This document shows, piece after piece, positions 22,518-33,368 of a DNA stretch of 64,000 bases (within the stretch, counting starts at the first letter, position 1; the number at the start of each line of letters is the position of its first letter). Origin of the DNA: Pseudophaeomoniella oleicola (Eukaryota > Ascomycota > Eurotiomycetes > Phaeomoniellales > Phaeomoniellaceae); the NCBI GenBank assembly GCA_003868215.1, contig QWDQ01000038.1, positions 1 to 64,000 on the forward strand, written 5' to 3'. The notes beneath the pieces were generated by a model, which saw only the letters and a list, made by a program, of their open reading frames with translations, searched no databases and had not been told where the DNA came from. The position numbers and the translations under genes were made by a program.

Positions 22518-24013
22518 CTACTTCAGAAGCTCGAACTCTTTGTATTTTCCCAGGTAGCTGGCTCCTCTGCGATGTGCCCTGAGAAGATCTTGAGGCTTCC
22601 GGACCCTCCACCCAGTGTTCATACCGTTGAGCTTCAACAGTGCTGGACTGACTTTGTACATTGGATCGAAGACGACGAGATTCAATGTTCGAGGATCCCG
22701 CCGCATCTCTATACCGACAATGGTCATGGAGTGACCTTGGTGTTGGAAATAGATGGGCGATTTGGACGTCATGTGGATCTTCTGATCTGAGGCAATAGAC
22801 GCATCGTTGCTGAAATACTCCCCGACGGCGAGGAGAAGAGCTTTGTAGGCTGGCAAGTCAGGGGTGTTTATGAACGCGTTGGCCTCACATGGGATAGAAA
22901 GGGATTGACACAGAGCTTGGGCCTAAGAATTGGTTGTCAGTATCAGCCAACGTGCGCTGTTTGAAAGTTCACCTCAGGTGTCCCTATGTATTTTCGCGTG
23001 CCCCTGATTCCTCCAGTCTCGATCCGACCCGTGTCATTGAATCCCATATCCCAGGCTTGCTCGATCATGTCCTGGAGCCTAAGGATTGTCGGTACTTTTC
23101 CATCGAAGTATTGGTATCCATTAACACCCGATCTTAGAATATACGAGACAAGCATCTGAATGTTGCGATACCCACAAAAGCCGCCTTCATTGGTCAATTT
23201 GGCGATATGGATGACTTCCGATGAACAGTAGAATGCGCGGTCTACTGTAGGATCAAGTTCGGAAAGTCGAGCAAGAGTAGAAACCAAATAGGGCGTTTCG
23301 TTCTCGGCTGATTCAACTCGGATGAGACTCCCATCAGGCCCAATCTTGTTATAAGTTGTAACTCTGCCACCTTTCTCAAGCACTCTTTGCATGGCCGTCG
23401 GCATCTGCTCTTCATGCGCGTATGGCCCTAACTCTGCCTTTCCAAGTCGTGTGATGCTCCTTTGCTTAGTCTTGAGCATCTTCTTCGCTGCCTGGCGAGA
23501 TGGTAAGCTAGAGGATCCGAGCAAAAACTCCCTGAACGACCATTGTTCAGAGTGCCGCCTTGAGCTAGATTGTGATTGTCGTTTGTGGCGCTGCGCTACG
23601 GGCAGGTCAGTGGTGAAGCCTTGGGTGTTATCTCTGGCCCCATCCTTATCATTGAGCACTTCCATGTGGGATACAGGGATTGAAGCTTCCTCCATGCCAT
23701 CGAGCTCCCCAATAGCCATCCTCTCCGCAAGGTGGAAGTCAGCATGAAGAGAAAGCTCATTATTCAAAATTTGTTCACCGCAGCCATGTGGGCAATGAAC
23801 ATAGAGTTCGGACGAGGTAGATGCATTTCCGGCTGTTCCTTCCGCACGTGTTTCTTCATGGCTGCTGTTGCCAGGAGCGGAGGATTCTTTGGTATCTTTG
23901 ACTATAAATGGTGAATCACCACCCTCTGGATGGATCAGTTCAACATGTTGAATAAGAAAGTATGAGTCTGCATCGACAAAATCACAAAAAGGACATGCTC
24001 CAGATGTATCCAT
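22518..24013 (-). CDS. Zinc-finger C78 cysteine peptidase, ZUFSP/Mug105-like deubiquitinase
   Basis: Exons are 24013-22973 and 22922-22518 (481 residues); the intron joins IGTPE to AQALCQSL in phase. N-terminal C2H2-like fingers are visible: CPFCDFVDADSYFLIQHVELIH (about 6-27, given here only as landmarks) and a second CPHGC...H...H unit. The peptidase C78 domain fills the second half, with the catalytic Cys in GGFCGYRNIQML (about 280), the His in GHSMTIVGIE and the Asp in LVVFDP. Family members are either UFM1-specific proteases or, for the ZUFSP/ZUP1 branch with zinc fingers, deubiquitinases with a preference for K63 chains and a role in genome stability. The zinc fingers and the general absence of UFM1 in fungi favour deubiquitination. 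The start is the first ATG before the first finger. Confidence 0.84.
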
Positions 24014-25014
24014 CTCGAACGGCGATTCACGGGGATGTTGGCTGTGCACGACAAGAGTCGTTCTGTAAGCGGCTATAGCGTACGAATCACTTGTTCTTCA
24101 GATAGCACTGTCAGATCAGCTGACGGTGTAGGAGGTGGCCCTACATAGATCTGACCAGCAGCCTCTCGAAGTACGAGTCCAATAGAGATCGTTGAAGGAC
24201 ATCCCTCGAATTGTCAGCAGCGTTGATCGGAAACACTCTGAATGAGGGACGAAATCTCAGATCAGATCTTGTTCATACTGGTCGTGACACGTCTGTCAAA
24301 TCTCTACTGTATAATGGGTCAAAAGGTACCATTCCATCAATGGAATTGTGCTGTCATTGGCATGGCGAAGCACATGCTTACATCTTAATTACCAAATTCC
24401 TTTTGGGAAAGGCGGTGTAAGATGGAGAGGACAAGGGTACAACGGAGCGAGCATGGATTGGTGTTGATTACTGTCGATAACGTGACCGCTGTACCTGAAA
24501 CAATGTGCATATAAATTTTCAGATTTTCAGATTCCGTACAGATTCCGGCACCACCTCAAAAAGCAGAATTCTTTAAAATACATTATGTATCGCAGATCTC
24601 TAATCGTCTCCTAATTCTCTCTTTTCTCGGGGGGTTTGCAAGATCTAACTGATCCTCCTAACCATGTTCATGAAAATACACATCCGACTTCTTTTCCTGT
24701 AATGTAAAACCATGTCGGAGGGTTTTAATACTAAGTTACCCCCGATCTAAATCCTGTCGGATCCGAGTTGTGAGGTGATCATTTTTTTTTCAGTCCCCGC
24801 AAATTGGCAGAATATTCCAATGACTCGAACGGTCCCAATCGATAGGATTGAAAGGTGGTGCCATACAATTAATTACCTTGGTAAGGCGCATTGTTCTCGA
24901 TTTATACCGCCACCTATCGGTTTCTCAAATTGAGTCATTGCTCTCTTTCATGTCTCAGTAATCCGATTTTCTATATTTCATGGACACGCAGAGGAGTAAT
25001 ATACAGGGCATATA
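24014..25014. other. Divergent promoter region, C78 peptidase / aspartate kinase
   Basis: A 1-kb divergent spacer with no coding frame recognised. It contains a Gcn4/CpcA-type element close to the aspartate kinase start, listed separately. Confidence 0.6.
24931..24937. promoter_or_regulatory. Gcn4/CpcA (cross-pathway control) site TGAGTCA
   Basis: The perfect 7-mer TGAGTCA (TGACTCA on the other strand), followed by T, lies 78 bp upstream of the aspartate kinase ATG. Amino-acid biosynthesis genes in ascomycetes are commonly activated through this element by Gcn4/CpcA/Cpc1 under amino-acid starvation. Position and gene function agree. Confidence 0.65.
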
Positions 25015-26772
25015 ATGGTATCGGACACATCGTTGAATGGGCATGCTTTGCCCAATGGGTTTGTCAACGCTGATCCTGACTCATCCTCTCAATGGGTCGT
25101 CCAGAAGTTTGGCGGCACCAGCGTCGGCAAGTTCGCCTTGAATATCGTCGACAAGGTGGTGAGGTTTGTAGTACCAGTGATACTTCTCGGGGTGCTCGTA
25201 TGCTGACGTTTCTTTTCAGACCGAGTCTTGCCGACAACAGAGTCGCTGTCGTGTGCTCGGCTCGGAGCAGCAGCTCGAAGCTCGAAGGGACCACGAATAG
25301 GTCAGTCTGCTCCAGCCGACAAGTGTTAGATCACAGCCACTAACTGATTCGCAGACTGTTGCGCGCTTCGACAGAAGCCCAGAATGCCACATCTGAACAA
25401 TACAAGGTCCTTGTGGACCACGTCAAAGTCGATCACATCAAGGCTGCGGAAGAACACATCAAGTCACCCGCGGTATTAAATTCATTAAAAATAGATATAG
25501 AGCAAGAGTGCCTACAAGCAGTTCGACTTCTAGATGCGGCCCGGACGCTGGGAGAAATCAGCCCGCGTTCGATTGACAAAGTTATGAGTGCAGGGGAGAA
25601 ATTGAGCTGCATCTTCATGGCCGCCCTACTGCAAGATCGTGGTGTCGATGCAGAATATGTCGACTTAGCTGACATTATCACTGCCAAAGAGGGCAGCCTT
25701 CTGGATCAGCGTTTCTATGATGAGCTAGCCGCGAAGCTCGGGCAACGACTTCATCAGTGCGGTGACAAGGTCCCGGTCATTACAGGATATTTTGGTACTG
25801 TGCCTGGAGGGTTACTGGACAAGATCGGTCGTGGTTATACGGATTTGTGCGCAGCGCTTGTTGCTGTCGGCATACATGCCAAGGAGCTGCAAGTGTGGAA
25901 AGAGGTGGATGGCATCTTCACGGCAGATCCCAGAAAGGTGCCAACAGCAAGATTATTGTCCGCTATCACTCCATCAGAGGCGGCTGAGTTGACATTCTAT
26001 GGCTCGGAGGTCATCCATCCATTCACCATGGAGCAAGTCATTCGCGCCCGTATACCCATTAGGATCAAGAACGTCATGAATCCACGGGGCGCAGGAACTG
26101 TCATTTTCCCGGATTCAATCGTGGAGCTGGAGAAGAATGCAGCGGGCCATAACTTCAGCAATCTCATCCGGTCAAGAAGCGCTCTTGCACTCACGAAGGC
26201 ACAAGGGCCGAAACGACCTACAGCAGTCACTATCAAACGTCAGATACTCGTGATCAATGTACACTCTAATAAGAGGTCGTTGTCTCATGGCTTCTTTGCG
26301 AAGATATTCTCCACCCTGGACAAATGGCGCTTGTCTATCGACCTTATATCTACAAGCGAGGTGCATGTTTCCATGGCTTTACATTCAGAAGCGCCTATGC
26401 TGAATGGGACCGCTGGCGAGGGGTATCAGATTGTGGACGAGGATCTCAAGGGTGCCATTCGGGACCTACGGGTTCTGGGGACGGTTGACATCATCCCCGA
26501 GATGGCCATTCTCAGCCTGGTTGGCAAACAGATGAAGAATATGATAGGCATTGCGGGCAGAATGTTCTCCACTTTGGGCGAAAACAACGTGAACATTGAG
26601 ATGATATCCCAGGGTAAGTGCATCCGTCCTTACGGTGATGACCAGAAGGGGCGCTGACGATGATCTTCTAGGTGCGAGCGAGATCAATATTTCTTGTGTG
26701 ATTGAAGAGCGAGACGCTGACCGAGCGATCAACATACTACACACGAATCTTTTTACTTTTCTTGAACAATAG
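25015..26772 (+). CDS. hom3: Aspartate kinase (aspartokinase)
   Basis: Catalyses ATP-dependent phosphorylation of aspartate, the first step to threonine, methionine and isoleucine. Exons are 25015-25163, 25220-25300, 25355-26613 and 26672-26772 (529 residues, close to yeast Hom3). The nucleotide-binding start KFGGTSVGK is at about residue 31. The kinase domain continues through SAGEKLSC, PVITGYFG and GRGYTDLCAALVAVGIHAKE, then VDGIFTADPRKVPTARLL, and HPFTMEQ. Two ACT domains follow (about 390-529), the first containing LSHGFFAKIF, the second [36 protein letters not shown], the threonine feedback region. The last intron splits the conserved SQGASE segment and splices back in phase. GTG-for-Ala substitutions near the Thr-Asp motif (GRGYTDLCAAL rather than GRGGSDL) are normal for fungal enzymes. 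Confidence 0.92.
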
Positions 26773-28738
26773 TTCTTGCATTTCGGTGGCATCTGCATGG
26801 GTGATGGGGAATCAAGCCTGGCGTTGTAGGCGTTTTATTGCATTTCTTATGAAAAGGCACCGCGAGTTATCATCTTCGATGACAAGCGAGCAGATTGGTT
26901 GCGGCATCTAATCTTTCTTCGTATATCATGAAGGATCCCCACGACGGCCAGATCTCGGGCGTTTGGATATTGACATCTCAATCCAACCGGGAGGCGGAAA
27001 TCATGTGGGTTCCTCCTTTGCATCTTTGCAAGATTAATCTTTCAAGGTTGGGAAAATTCTTCAGCTTCTTGGCTTGTCGAGTCTATGACTTTTGCGAATT
27101 TGGCCAGCGTGGATTATGGCTTAGAGGAATGGATTCGTCCACTTAGCGTTCGATCTCCAGTCTCCATGATCGACGAATAGATATCTTATGACATACAGTA
27201 GACCGAATCAAATGAACCATTCTAGTTAATGTTGACTAAGTCATTTTGTCCAATGCGAGTTCTGGGAGGCTTTGATGGCGCGCGGCATTAGATGCAAGAC
27301 AACGCATGCACGATCAACCCCAGAAGCTGAGACAAGTAAACAAACCAGTCTTTGGACATAACTTAGTCAAGCGGCGGGCTTCACCGATGTGTCCTTGAGA
27401 TCTCTGGACCTTCCTTTCCATTCTCTAGAACGAAGTACTGGAAGTGGAGTCAGGAGCAGCTAAGCCTGGAACCCGACAGCCAAGGAACATATCAATTGGT
27501 GATCAATCGAGCCAGTTCATGTCAAGCGAGCAATGTGCAGTGAACGAAGAAAATGACGGAGGCCAACAACCCGTCGAGCCATACTGCTGTATGTGTTTTC
27601 CCTGTCACTCCTTGCATTCCTGAACGCGTTCCGCGGCTTGACACGGGAAGGAATATAAGAGGATGACGCGCATCTTTTCCATTTAGCCTCGATGCAAGGG
27701 ATGATGGAGGGGAAGTTAGGAACAGTCGAGAGCCAATCGACGTGTTCATTTCGCGACAAGAGAAAACACACATCGTCAGTCCGTTATGGTGAGACCTTTT
27801 TCTGTACGAGCGACGTACCGTATGTATTCATTACAGCAAAATGTGCCATGACACATGGAGGAGGATTAGAATCTTTGACTTGATTTGAAAGAAGGCTATT
27901 GCCCATCGGTGATTGGCAGAAAATGCAGGAGAGAGAATGAGCCCATCTTCACTTTGGTATGGAAGAAGAAGATTCGTCTTTAAGATGACTACGACAGAAG
28001 ATGACAAGGCTCGTGCGTGCTCCCTATGAAACAGACTGTCCTTTACAGGTAGGTCTCCTACAACGTAGTAATAGTTGCAGTGGTGATATAGGGCAGACCG
28101 CCATTCCTACCTAAGGCACCAAGGTATCCAGAAAAGGAGATTTATATAGCGTCGGCGTAAGTCTCTGCAGGTAATGCTGTAAGTTTAGTCCATTGGCGAT
28201 GTCCACAAGGAGCTCGCGGTGCTTAACTAACGTGCAATAACCGCCCATGGAGAATTGGTTTCAATTGAGAGATCTTACCTCGGCCAACTGGAACCACCAG
28301 AAGAGAAAAATTACACATACCTAAGCAGTCGGCGGCACGAGGGAAGAGCACTAGCACGTCACTGCCTACAGCAGGAACCTGGAAGTGGAACCCTCAGCTC
28401 AGCCTGGTATGCAGATGACTACGAGCATATCCTGTATGATTTCCTCTGTACTGTCGAGAGTCTCTGACCGGGCCAGAAGAAAACGAACCAAGTATATGAG
28501 CAGAGAGTTGGAAAAGTACTCGATTGTTACATGATAGTAATAAAGTAATCATCTCATGAAGAAAGGGATAGCCAAACATAAGCCAAAATGAGTTGGACCT
28601 GGGCTTTCTGGGCAGTGGATTCTTACTAAGGTTCTTTTCTGCGCGGGTTCTTCCCCATTATCATTATCTGACACGCCTACCACCTCGCCAGGAACCTAAC
28701 GCCGCTAATACGAAATACTCCGTACTGCTAGTACACAA

Positions 28739-28750
28739 TACTACGTAGTA
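28739..28750. repeat. 12-bp palindrome TACTACGTAGTA, copy 2
   Basis: A perfect copy, followed by CG and another AGTAG word. It is non-coding and lies about 0.8 kb upstream of the forkhead gene. Confidence 0.6.
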
Positions 28751-29033
28751 CGAAGTAGTTCTTCCACCTTTCAGATCTTCACCATCGCCTCGATTCCATT
28801 CTCTTCATTTTTCCGGTCTCTGGTGACAATACAATACTATTCCCACACACACTCCTCTGAGACGTCTGGGTCCAATTGAGTTAAATTACATACGAAGATT
28901 GTCATAAATACGGCTACTACCGTACTGTGTAACCAGCCGTACCACAGAGCAAGCTTTTGCTTCGTCAAGTCCAAGGCAATTGACGCTTGCCAACTCAAAA
29001 TCCATCTCATCTCAATCCTCTTCCCCTCTTCTA

Positions 29034-29300
29034 TCACACCTTCGCACGAGACACGACTTGCTTCTCAAACCAACTTTGCAACTTCTTTTGCTCCTTGACT
29101 TCCCTTTTGCTCAGTCCATCAGAGCTGAGCAGGTAGAACACTGAGCCAAAGGAGTCCTTGCGGGTTGGAGTGAGACGTCCAGACAATTCGGCTTTACAAC
29201 AAACCACCATCGCCTTGCAAGGATCAGTGCACGCATCCCAACAACCACCCGTGATCATCTCATCGGCGACACTCCACGAGCTGTCTTCAATAACAACCAT
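29034..29300 (-). CDS. Doubtful 88-codon ORF upstream of forkhead gene
   Basis: A complete ATG-to-TGA frame of 88 codons lies divergent from the forkhead gene, 214 bp from its start. The product would have five cysteines in the first 36 residues (GGCWDACTDPCKAMVVCC) and a basic C-terminus. I recognise no family and there is no signal peptide. It may be a chance frame in the forkhead 5' leader, so treat it as a candidate only. Confidence 0.2.
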   Translation of the reverse strand: MVVIEDSSWSVADEMITGGCWDACTDPCKAMVVCCKAELSGRLTPTRKDSFGSVFYLLSSDGLSKREVKEQKKLQSWFEKQVVSRAKV

Positions 29301-29514
29301 AATCAGCTAAGAGGTTGTCAGCATCGCACAGTTTTCGCTGTATATGCGCGATTTAGCTGGCGAAAGCCCTAAACAGATAAACAACGGCGCCGATCTCAAA
29401 CCACGATAACTCACCACCACCACATTCAAACTCCTCTCTGTGATCATTTCGACGCGTCATAATAGTCAGTAACGACATTAAACGACTGAAGAGCTCAATC
29501 GCGAGCTCGGCGCG

Positions 29515-31668
29515 ATGTCTTCGACGCGTCATATTCAGATCTACCATGATCCTGACGTCGCACACGACTACCAAGCGATGGTCAGGCCTCCTCCACGTCT
29601 GCAACCATCGGCTCTTCCATTGCAGCCGACAATGAGAACCCAGAATGTCAGACTGGATCCTCCAAATCAAATGTCTTATCATCACTCCCCATCAAAAATG
29701 ATGAATGGCATGGGTGGTGGACCACATGTTTATGGTAACGGACTCAGCTTCGTTCCAATACCTCCACCTGCACCCAATCAACGACCAATTTACTCGGAGT
29801 CTCCGATTAAGAAGCCACTTGCACCACCTCAGAGACCATTGATGCAGCCAATGATGCACCAACAACCTTTGTTTACCACCTTTCACAGTGTGCCAACTTC
29901 TCACGACCATTTCGAGAAGGAGGACTACGCTGCACCAAGCAACTACAACGACAACTTCGCAGATTTTCCAGACCCAACCTACGGCCGAAAACAGCCATTG
30001 AAGCGACCTTTGGAGGCTGCTCCTATCATCAATCAATCTTTCAAAAAGGCGCGGACTGATGATGCACCAACTGAATTGCCAGCACCAGAAGATATGCCAC
30101 CTGTCGAAGATGATGGGTGCAAGCCGAATTACAGCTACGCCCATCTTATTGGCATGGCCATCTTAAGAAGTTCACAACGACGCTTGACATTGGCCCAGAT
30201 CTACAAATGGATCTCGGACAGTTTCAAGTTTTATCAGTCACAAGAAGCTGGTTGGCAGAATAGCATTCGCCACAATCTGTCACTCAACAAGGCGTTCCGA
30301 AAAGTAGAACGCCCAAAAGATGATCCCGGCAAGGGAAATTACTGGATGATCGAACCAGGCATGGAGATGCAATTCGTGAAGGAGCGGCCACAGCGTAACA
30401 AGGTCGTTGGCATTGGCTTGACGCAGAACATGATGGGTGATGACCCCTTGCACAATTTTCAAGGTACTTTGAAACCTACCGCATGGACTGCGCCTACTCC
30501 AGCGTTACCAGCACCATCCGCACCGGCATCTGAGCCAACAGTCCCTGCTTTGCCTGACTTCAATTCCGACGAGACGATCCCCGCGTCTGATCCAGCACTT
30601 AATGACGATGAGGAGAACAAACCAGTTGCATCACAAGAAGTGCAATCTTCTCCTCCTCAAGCCATTGGGTCGTCACCACCGATCGTCACCGCTATGAACA
30701 ATGGGACACCGGAAGCAGCAGCACAGTTCGCCAGGCCATCATCTGGCGCTCTTCGCTCGCGTAAGCGCAAGATCGACATGGACGACAGTGGTTATTTCTC
30801 TTCCTTGGAGTCGTCTGCCTTGCGTCCAAAGAAGGCGAGCAAGTTGCTCACTTCTGAGGCTGATCGGCCAAGAAAGAGCCGTGGTCGTGCCGAGGAAGAA
30901 ATCGCACGTATCAGGAGTTCTTCTCATGATATTAGCCCAGAACATCTTCGCTTCAAAGTCCGTCATGAAGATCTTCTGACATCGTCTCCTGCGCGTCCGG
31001 CCCACGCAATGCTTCCGCCATTGACTCCCACACCTGCTGTTGTCATTAAGAAACCAATCAAGCCGCCGCCATCCGTGTCGCCGAATACGAATCTTCGACA
31101 ACATCGACAGAAAGTCAAGGAACTGATGGCCTCTCCCTCTATCGCGCTGGGCTCCTTTGGTGAAGATCTGGGCTGGTCTCCAGCTTTCAAGATTCATGAT
31201 TCAGCAACGCATGAAGCTTTTGAGAACCACTTTGATATCTTTGGTGAGCTCACAAGCTTGACTCCTGGCGTTATTTCGCCTATCAAGCGCTCAAGCAAAC
31301 GTCCAGGTCTGAACCGTGCTACCACTTCTATTGGTGCACTTGGTGATATTACTCCGCTGAGTGCTCGTTTGAACGCTACTGCCAAGTCATCGGCACGTGC
31401 CGTAAAGGTCGCTGGGACTGTTGCTGCTTCTGGCTCCCCATTGAAGAACTCGGAGTCCATTACAAACTTTGAATTACCGCAGGAGGATCTGTTCGACTTT
31501 GACTTTTTCGCAAACGAGAATGATGACAGCGCAGATGCGGATGACGGCTTTGATATCCTTCAAGGCTTTCAAAAGATTGGCGGAACCAACACACATGATT
31601 TCCTGCAAACCCCGACTGGAAAGAAGAGTAGACCTGGTTTGGGAAGGAGCATTACCAGCCGCTTCTGA
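29515..31668 (+). CDS. Forkhead transcription factor (Sep1/Hcm1-like)
   Basis: A single exon of 717 residues. The forkhead DNA-binding domain spans about residues 203-292. It starts KPNYSYAHLIGMAIL and contains the recognition-helix signature WQNSIRHNLSLNKAFRKVER, then GKGNYWMIEPG. No FHA domain is seen, which argues against Fkh1/Fkh2 and for the Sep1/Hcm1 class that controls cell-cycle and septation genes. The N-terminal region is Pro/Met/Gln-rich. The C-terminal half is Ser/Pro-rich with many SP/TP sites (SSPP, LTPTP, SPNT), likely CDK targets, and ends in a basic-rich segment after the acidic stretch DFDFFANENDDSADADDGFD. The ATG at 29515 is the first in frame. Target genes are not visible here. 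Confidence 0.88.
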   Translation: MSSTRHIQIYHDPDVAHDYQAMVRPPPRLQPSALPLQPTMRTQNVRLDPPNQMSYHHSPSKMMNGMGGGPHVYGNGLSFVPIPPPAPNQRPIYSESPIKKPLAPPQRPLMQPMMHQQPLFTTFHSVPTSHDHFEKEDYAAPSNYNDNFADFPDPTYGRKQPLKRPLEAAPIINQSFKKARTDDAPTELPAPEDMPPVEDDGCKPNYSYAHLIGMAILRSSQRRLTLAQIYKWISDSFKFYQSQEAGWQNSIRHNLSLNKAFRKVERPKDDPGKGNYWMIEPGMEMQFVKERPQRNKVVGIGLTQNMMGDDPLHNFQGTLKPTAWTAPTPALPAPSAPASEPTVPALPDFNSDETIPASDPALNDDEENKPVASQEVQSSPPQAIGSSPPIVTAMNNGTPEAAAQFARPSSGALRSRKRKIDMDDSGYFSSLESSALRPKKASKLLTSEADRPRKSRGRAEEEIARIRSSSHDISPEHLRFKVRHEDLLTSSPARPAHAMLPPLTPTPAVVIKKPIKPPPSVSPNTNLRQHRQKVKELMASPSIALGSFGEDLGWSPAFKIHDSATHEAFENHFDIFGELTSLTPGVISPIKRSSKRPGLNRATTSIGALGDITPLSARLNATAKSSARAVKVAGTVAASGSPLKNSESITNFELPQEDLFDFDFFANENDDSADADDGFDILQGFQKIGGTNTHDFLQTPTGKKSRPGLGRSITSRF

Positions 31669-32574
31669 TTAAGAGCTGGGTAACAGCGTGCTGCGGAGTT
31701 CACGTGCATGTTGATGATTGTCATCAATTGACGAACATTGCATCATTCTCATGTCACTTGGTGGTTGACATTGGAAGGACGTCGACCAATCCAATTTCTT
31801 TTTTTGTCTTTTGCTCTTATGGCCACGCGTTGGAGTTACGTCTTTGTTTACTGCTTTTGTACTCATGAGGGGCTTGAGTGATACTCGCCCTTATGTTTCC
31901 TGTTGAATGTTTGATACGCCACAAGTCTGCAATGCTTTTTTATTATGAGTCATCGGGTTTACGGCTTATGGAATGGATTACATGGTTATGGAGCTTCACG
32001 GCCTGAGAATGGATCAATGCCTACTGTCGATGTGGATGTGATGGAATTTGGAAACGGACTGAGATCTACGGATCTGACGACTGGGATTGGATTAAGATAT
32101 CCATAGGGATCACAACAGGAAATGGACAGGAACGGGTATGGCATGATATGGGCAGGAAGAGGCGTACATAACGACGTCAATGAGGTTCAAGATGTACATG
32201 AACTTGTTTTTTCTTTTTTCTTTTCTCTATTCCTCTCTTACTGGAGAGTAGTTAGCATGAATCGAACCAATTCGCTCATACTGTTCGGCTCCCTCTGGAT
32301 CGATTCTTACATTACTGTCATCATCTTGGACCTGCGAATACGTCTCTCGGCAATCGATTGATTCGCTGAGATGCTTGGATAATTCGAAGAGGATAGACCC
32401 TTTTCATTGCGGGGCAATTGACTATTTGCGGGGCATGCTTCGTGATTCTTGCGATAATTTTTGGGTAGAAGATAGATACTGCGCAGCAGCAGTACCACCC
32501 CCCGGAAGAAAAGCAAACGCCCAAACAGATATCCAACTCCCTTTTTCCTCCCTCTTCCGTTTCGTTTTGTCAAG
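31669..32574. other. Intergenic, forkhead gene to FAP7
   Basis: 3' region of the forkhead gene and upstream region of FAP7, with T-rich and CT-rich tracts. Nothing else is recognised. Confidence 0.6.
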
Positions 32575-33249
32575 ATGACAACGACAGTCCCCCCCCGCCG
32601 TTCCCTCCCCAACATCATCATCACCGGCACCCCCGGCGTCGGCAAATCCGTCCACAGCGCACAACTCGCGCTCGACAACGCGGACCTGCGCGTGCTCAGC
32701 GTGAACGACGTGGTCAAAGAAAAGGGGTGCCATGAAGGGTGGGATGAGGAGAGGGGGTGTTGGATCGTCGACGAGGATCGGTTGTTGGATGAGGTCGAAG
32801 AGGATTTGAAGGGGGGAGGGTGGATTGTCGATTGGCATGCGTGTGATTTGTTTCCGAGGAGTTGGGTCGATTTGGTGGTGGTGGTGAGGTGTGCGAGGAC
32901 GGAGGTTTTGTGGGATCGGTTGAAGGAGAGGTACGTTCTTTTCTACTCATTTGGGGGTGTCTTGGAAAGAGGGCAAGGGTTGTTTGCGATTTGGTCTATA
33001 TAAAAGTGGGTGTGCAGACTTTGCTAACTCTATGGTGTTCTTTCTGTCTGCAGGAACTACGATGACGCGAAACTTCAGGAGAACCTCGATGCGGAGATCT
33101 TTGGCGTGCTCGCGGAAGAAGCGAGGGAAGGGTTCGATGAAGAGATTGTAGTCGAGCTCAACAGCGAAACTGCAGAAGATATCGATTCGAATTGTGAGCG
33201 GATAACGCAGTGGATCGAGGCTTGGAAGAAAGACCATCCTGCCCAGTAA
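32575..33249 (+). CDS. fap7: Fap7 / adenylate kinase isoenzyme 6 homologue
   Basis: Fap7 is an atypical NTPase/adenylate kinase needed for 18S rRNA site-D cleavage and late 40S subunit assembly. Exons are 32575-32930 and 33054-33249 (183 residues, the usual size). Walker A is GTPGVGKS (residues 18-25). Next come LSVNDVVKEKGCHEGWDEERGCWIVDEDRLLD (as landmarks, residues about 42-73), the DWHACDLFPRSWVDLVVVV strand with the family D-H-C/D-F-P pattern, and LKER spliced to NYDDAKLQENLDAEIF, the conserved lid and C-terminal region. The end EAWKKDHPAQ is typical. The gene converges with the ITPase gene (119 bp between stops). Confidence 0.92.
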
Positions 33250-33368
33250 CGAGGAAAGATGTTGCGTGATTCAACTTTTGGCCATCTTCCTGTCTGAGAC
33301 CTCGTCTCGGAAGCTACGTCTAGGCTGTCCGAATCGACCATCCGACATATTAAACATGAACACCAAAT

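Larger units (their letters stand above)
26773..29514. other. 2.7 kb gap: large upstream region of the forkhead gene
   Basis: This is the longest gene-free stretch. It contains one copy of the 12-bp palindrome (28739-28750), pyrimidine/purine-skewed leader DNA near 28760-29500 and a possible 88-codon frame on the minus strand (listed separately). I could not join exons into any recognised protein on either strand. A non-coding RNA or a long regulated promoter is possible. Confidence 0.5.
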
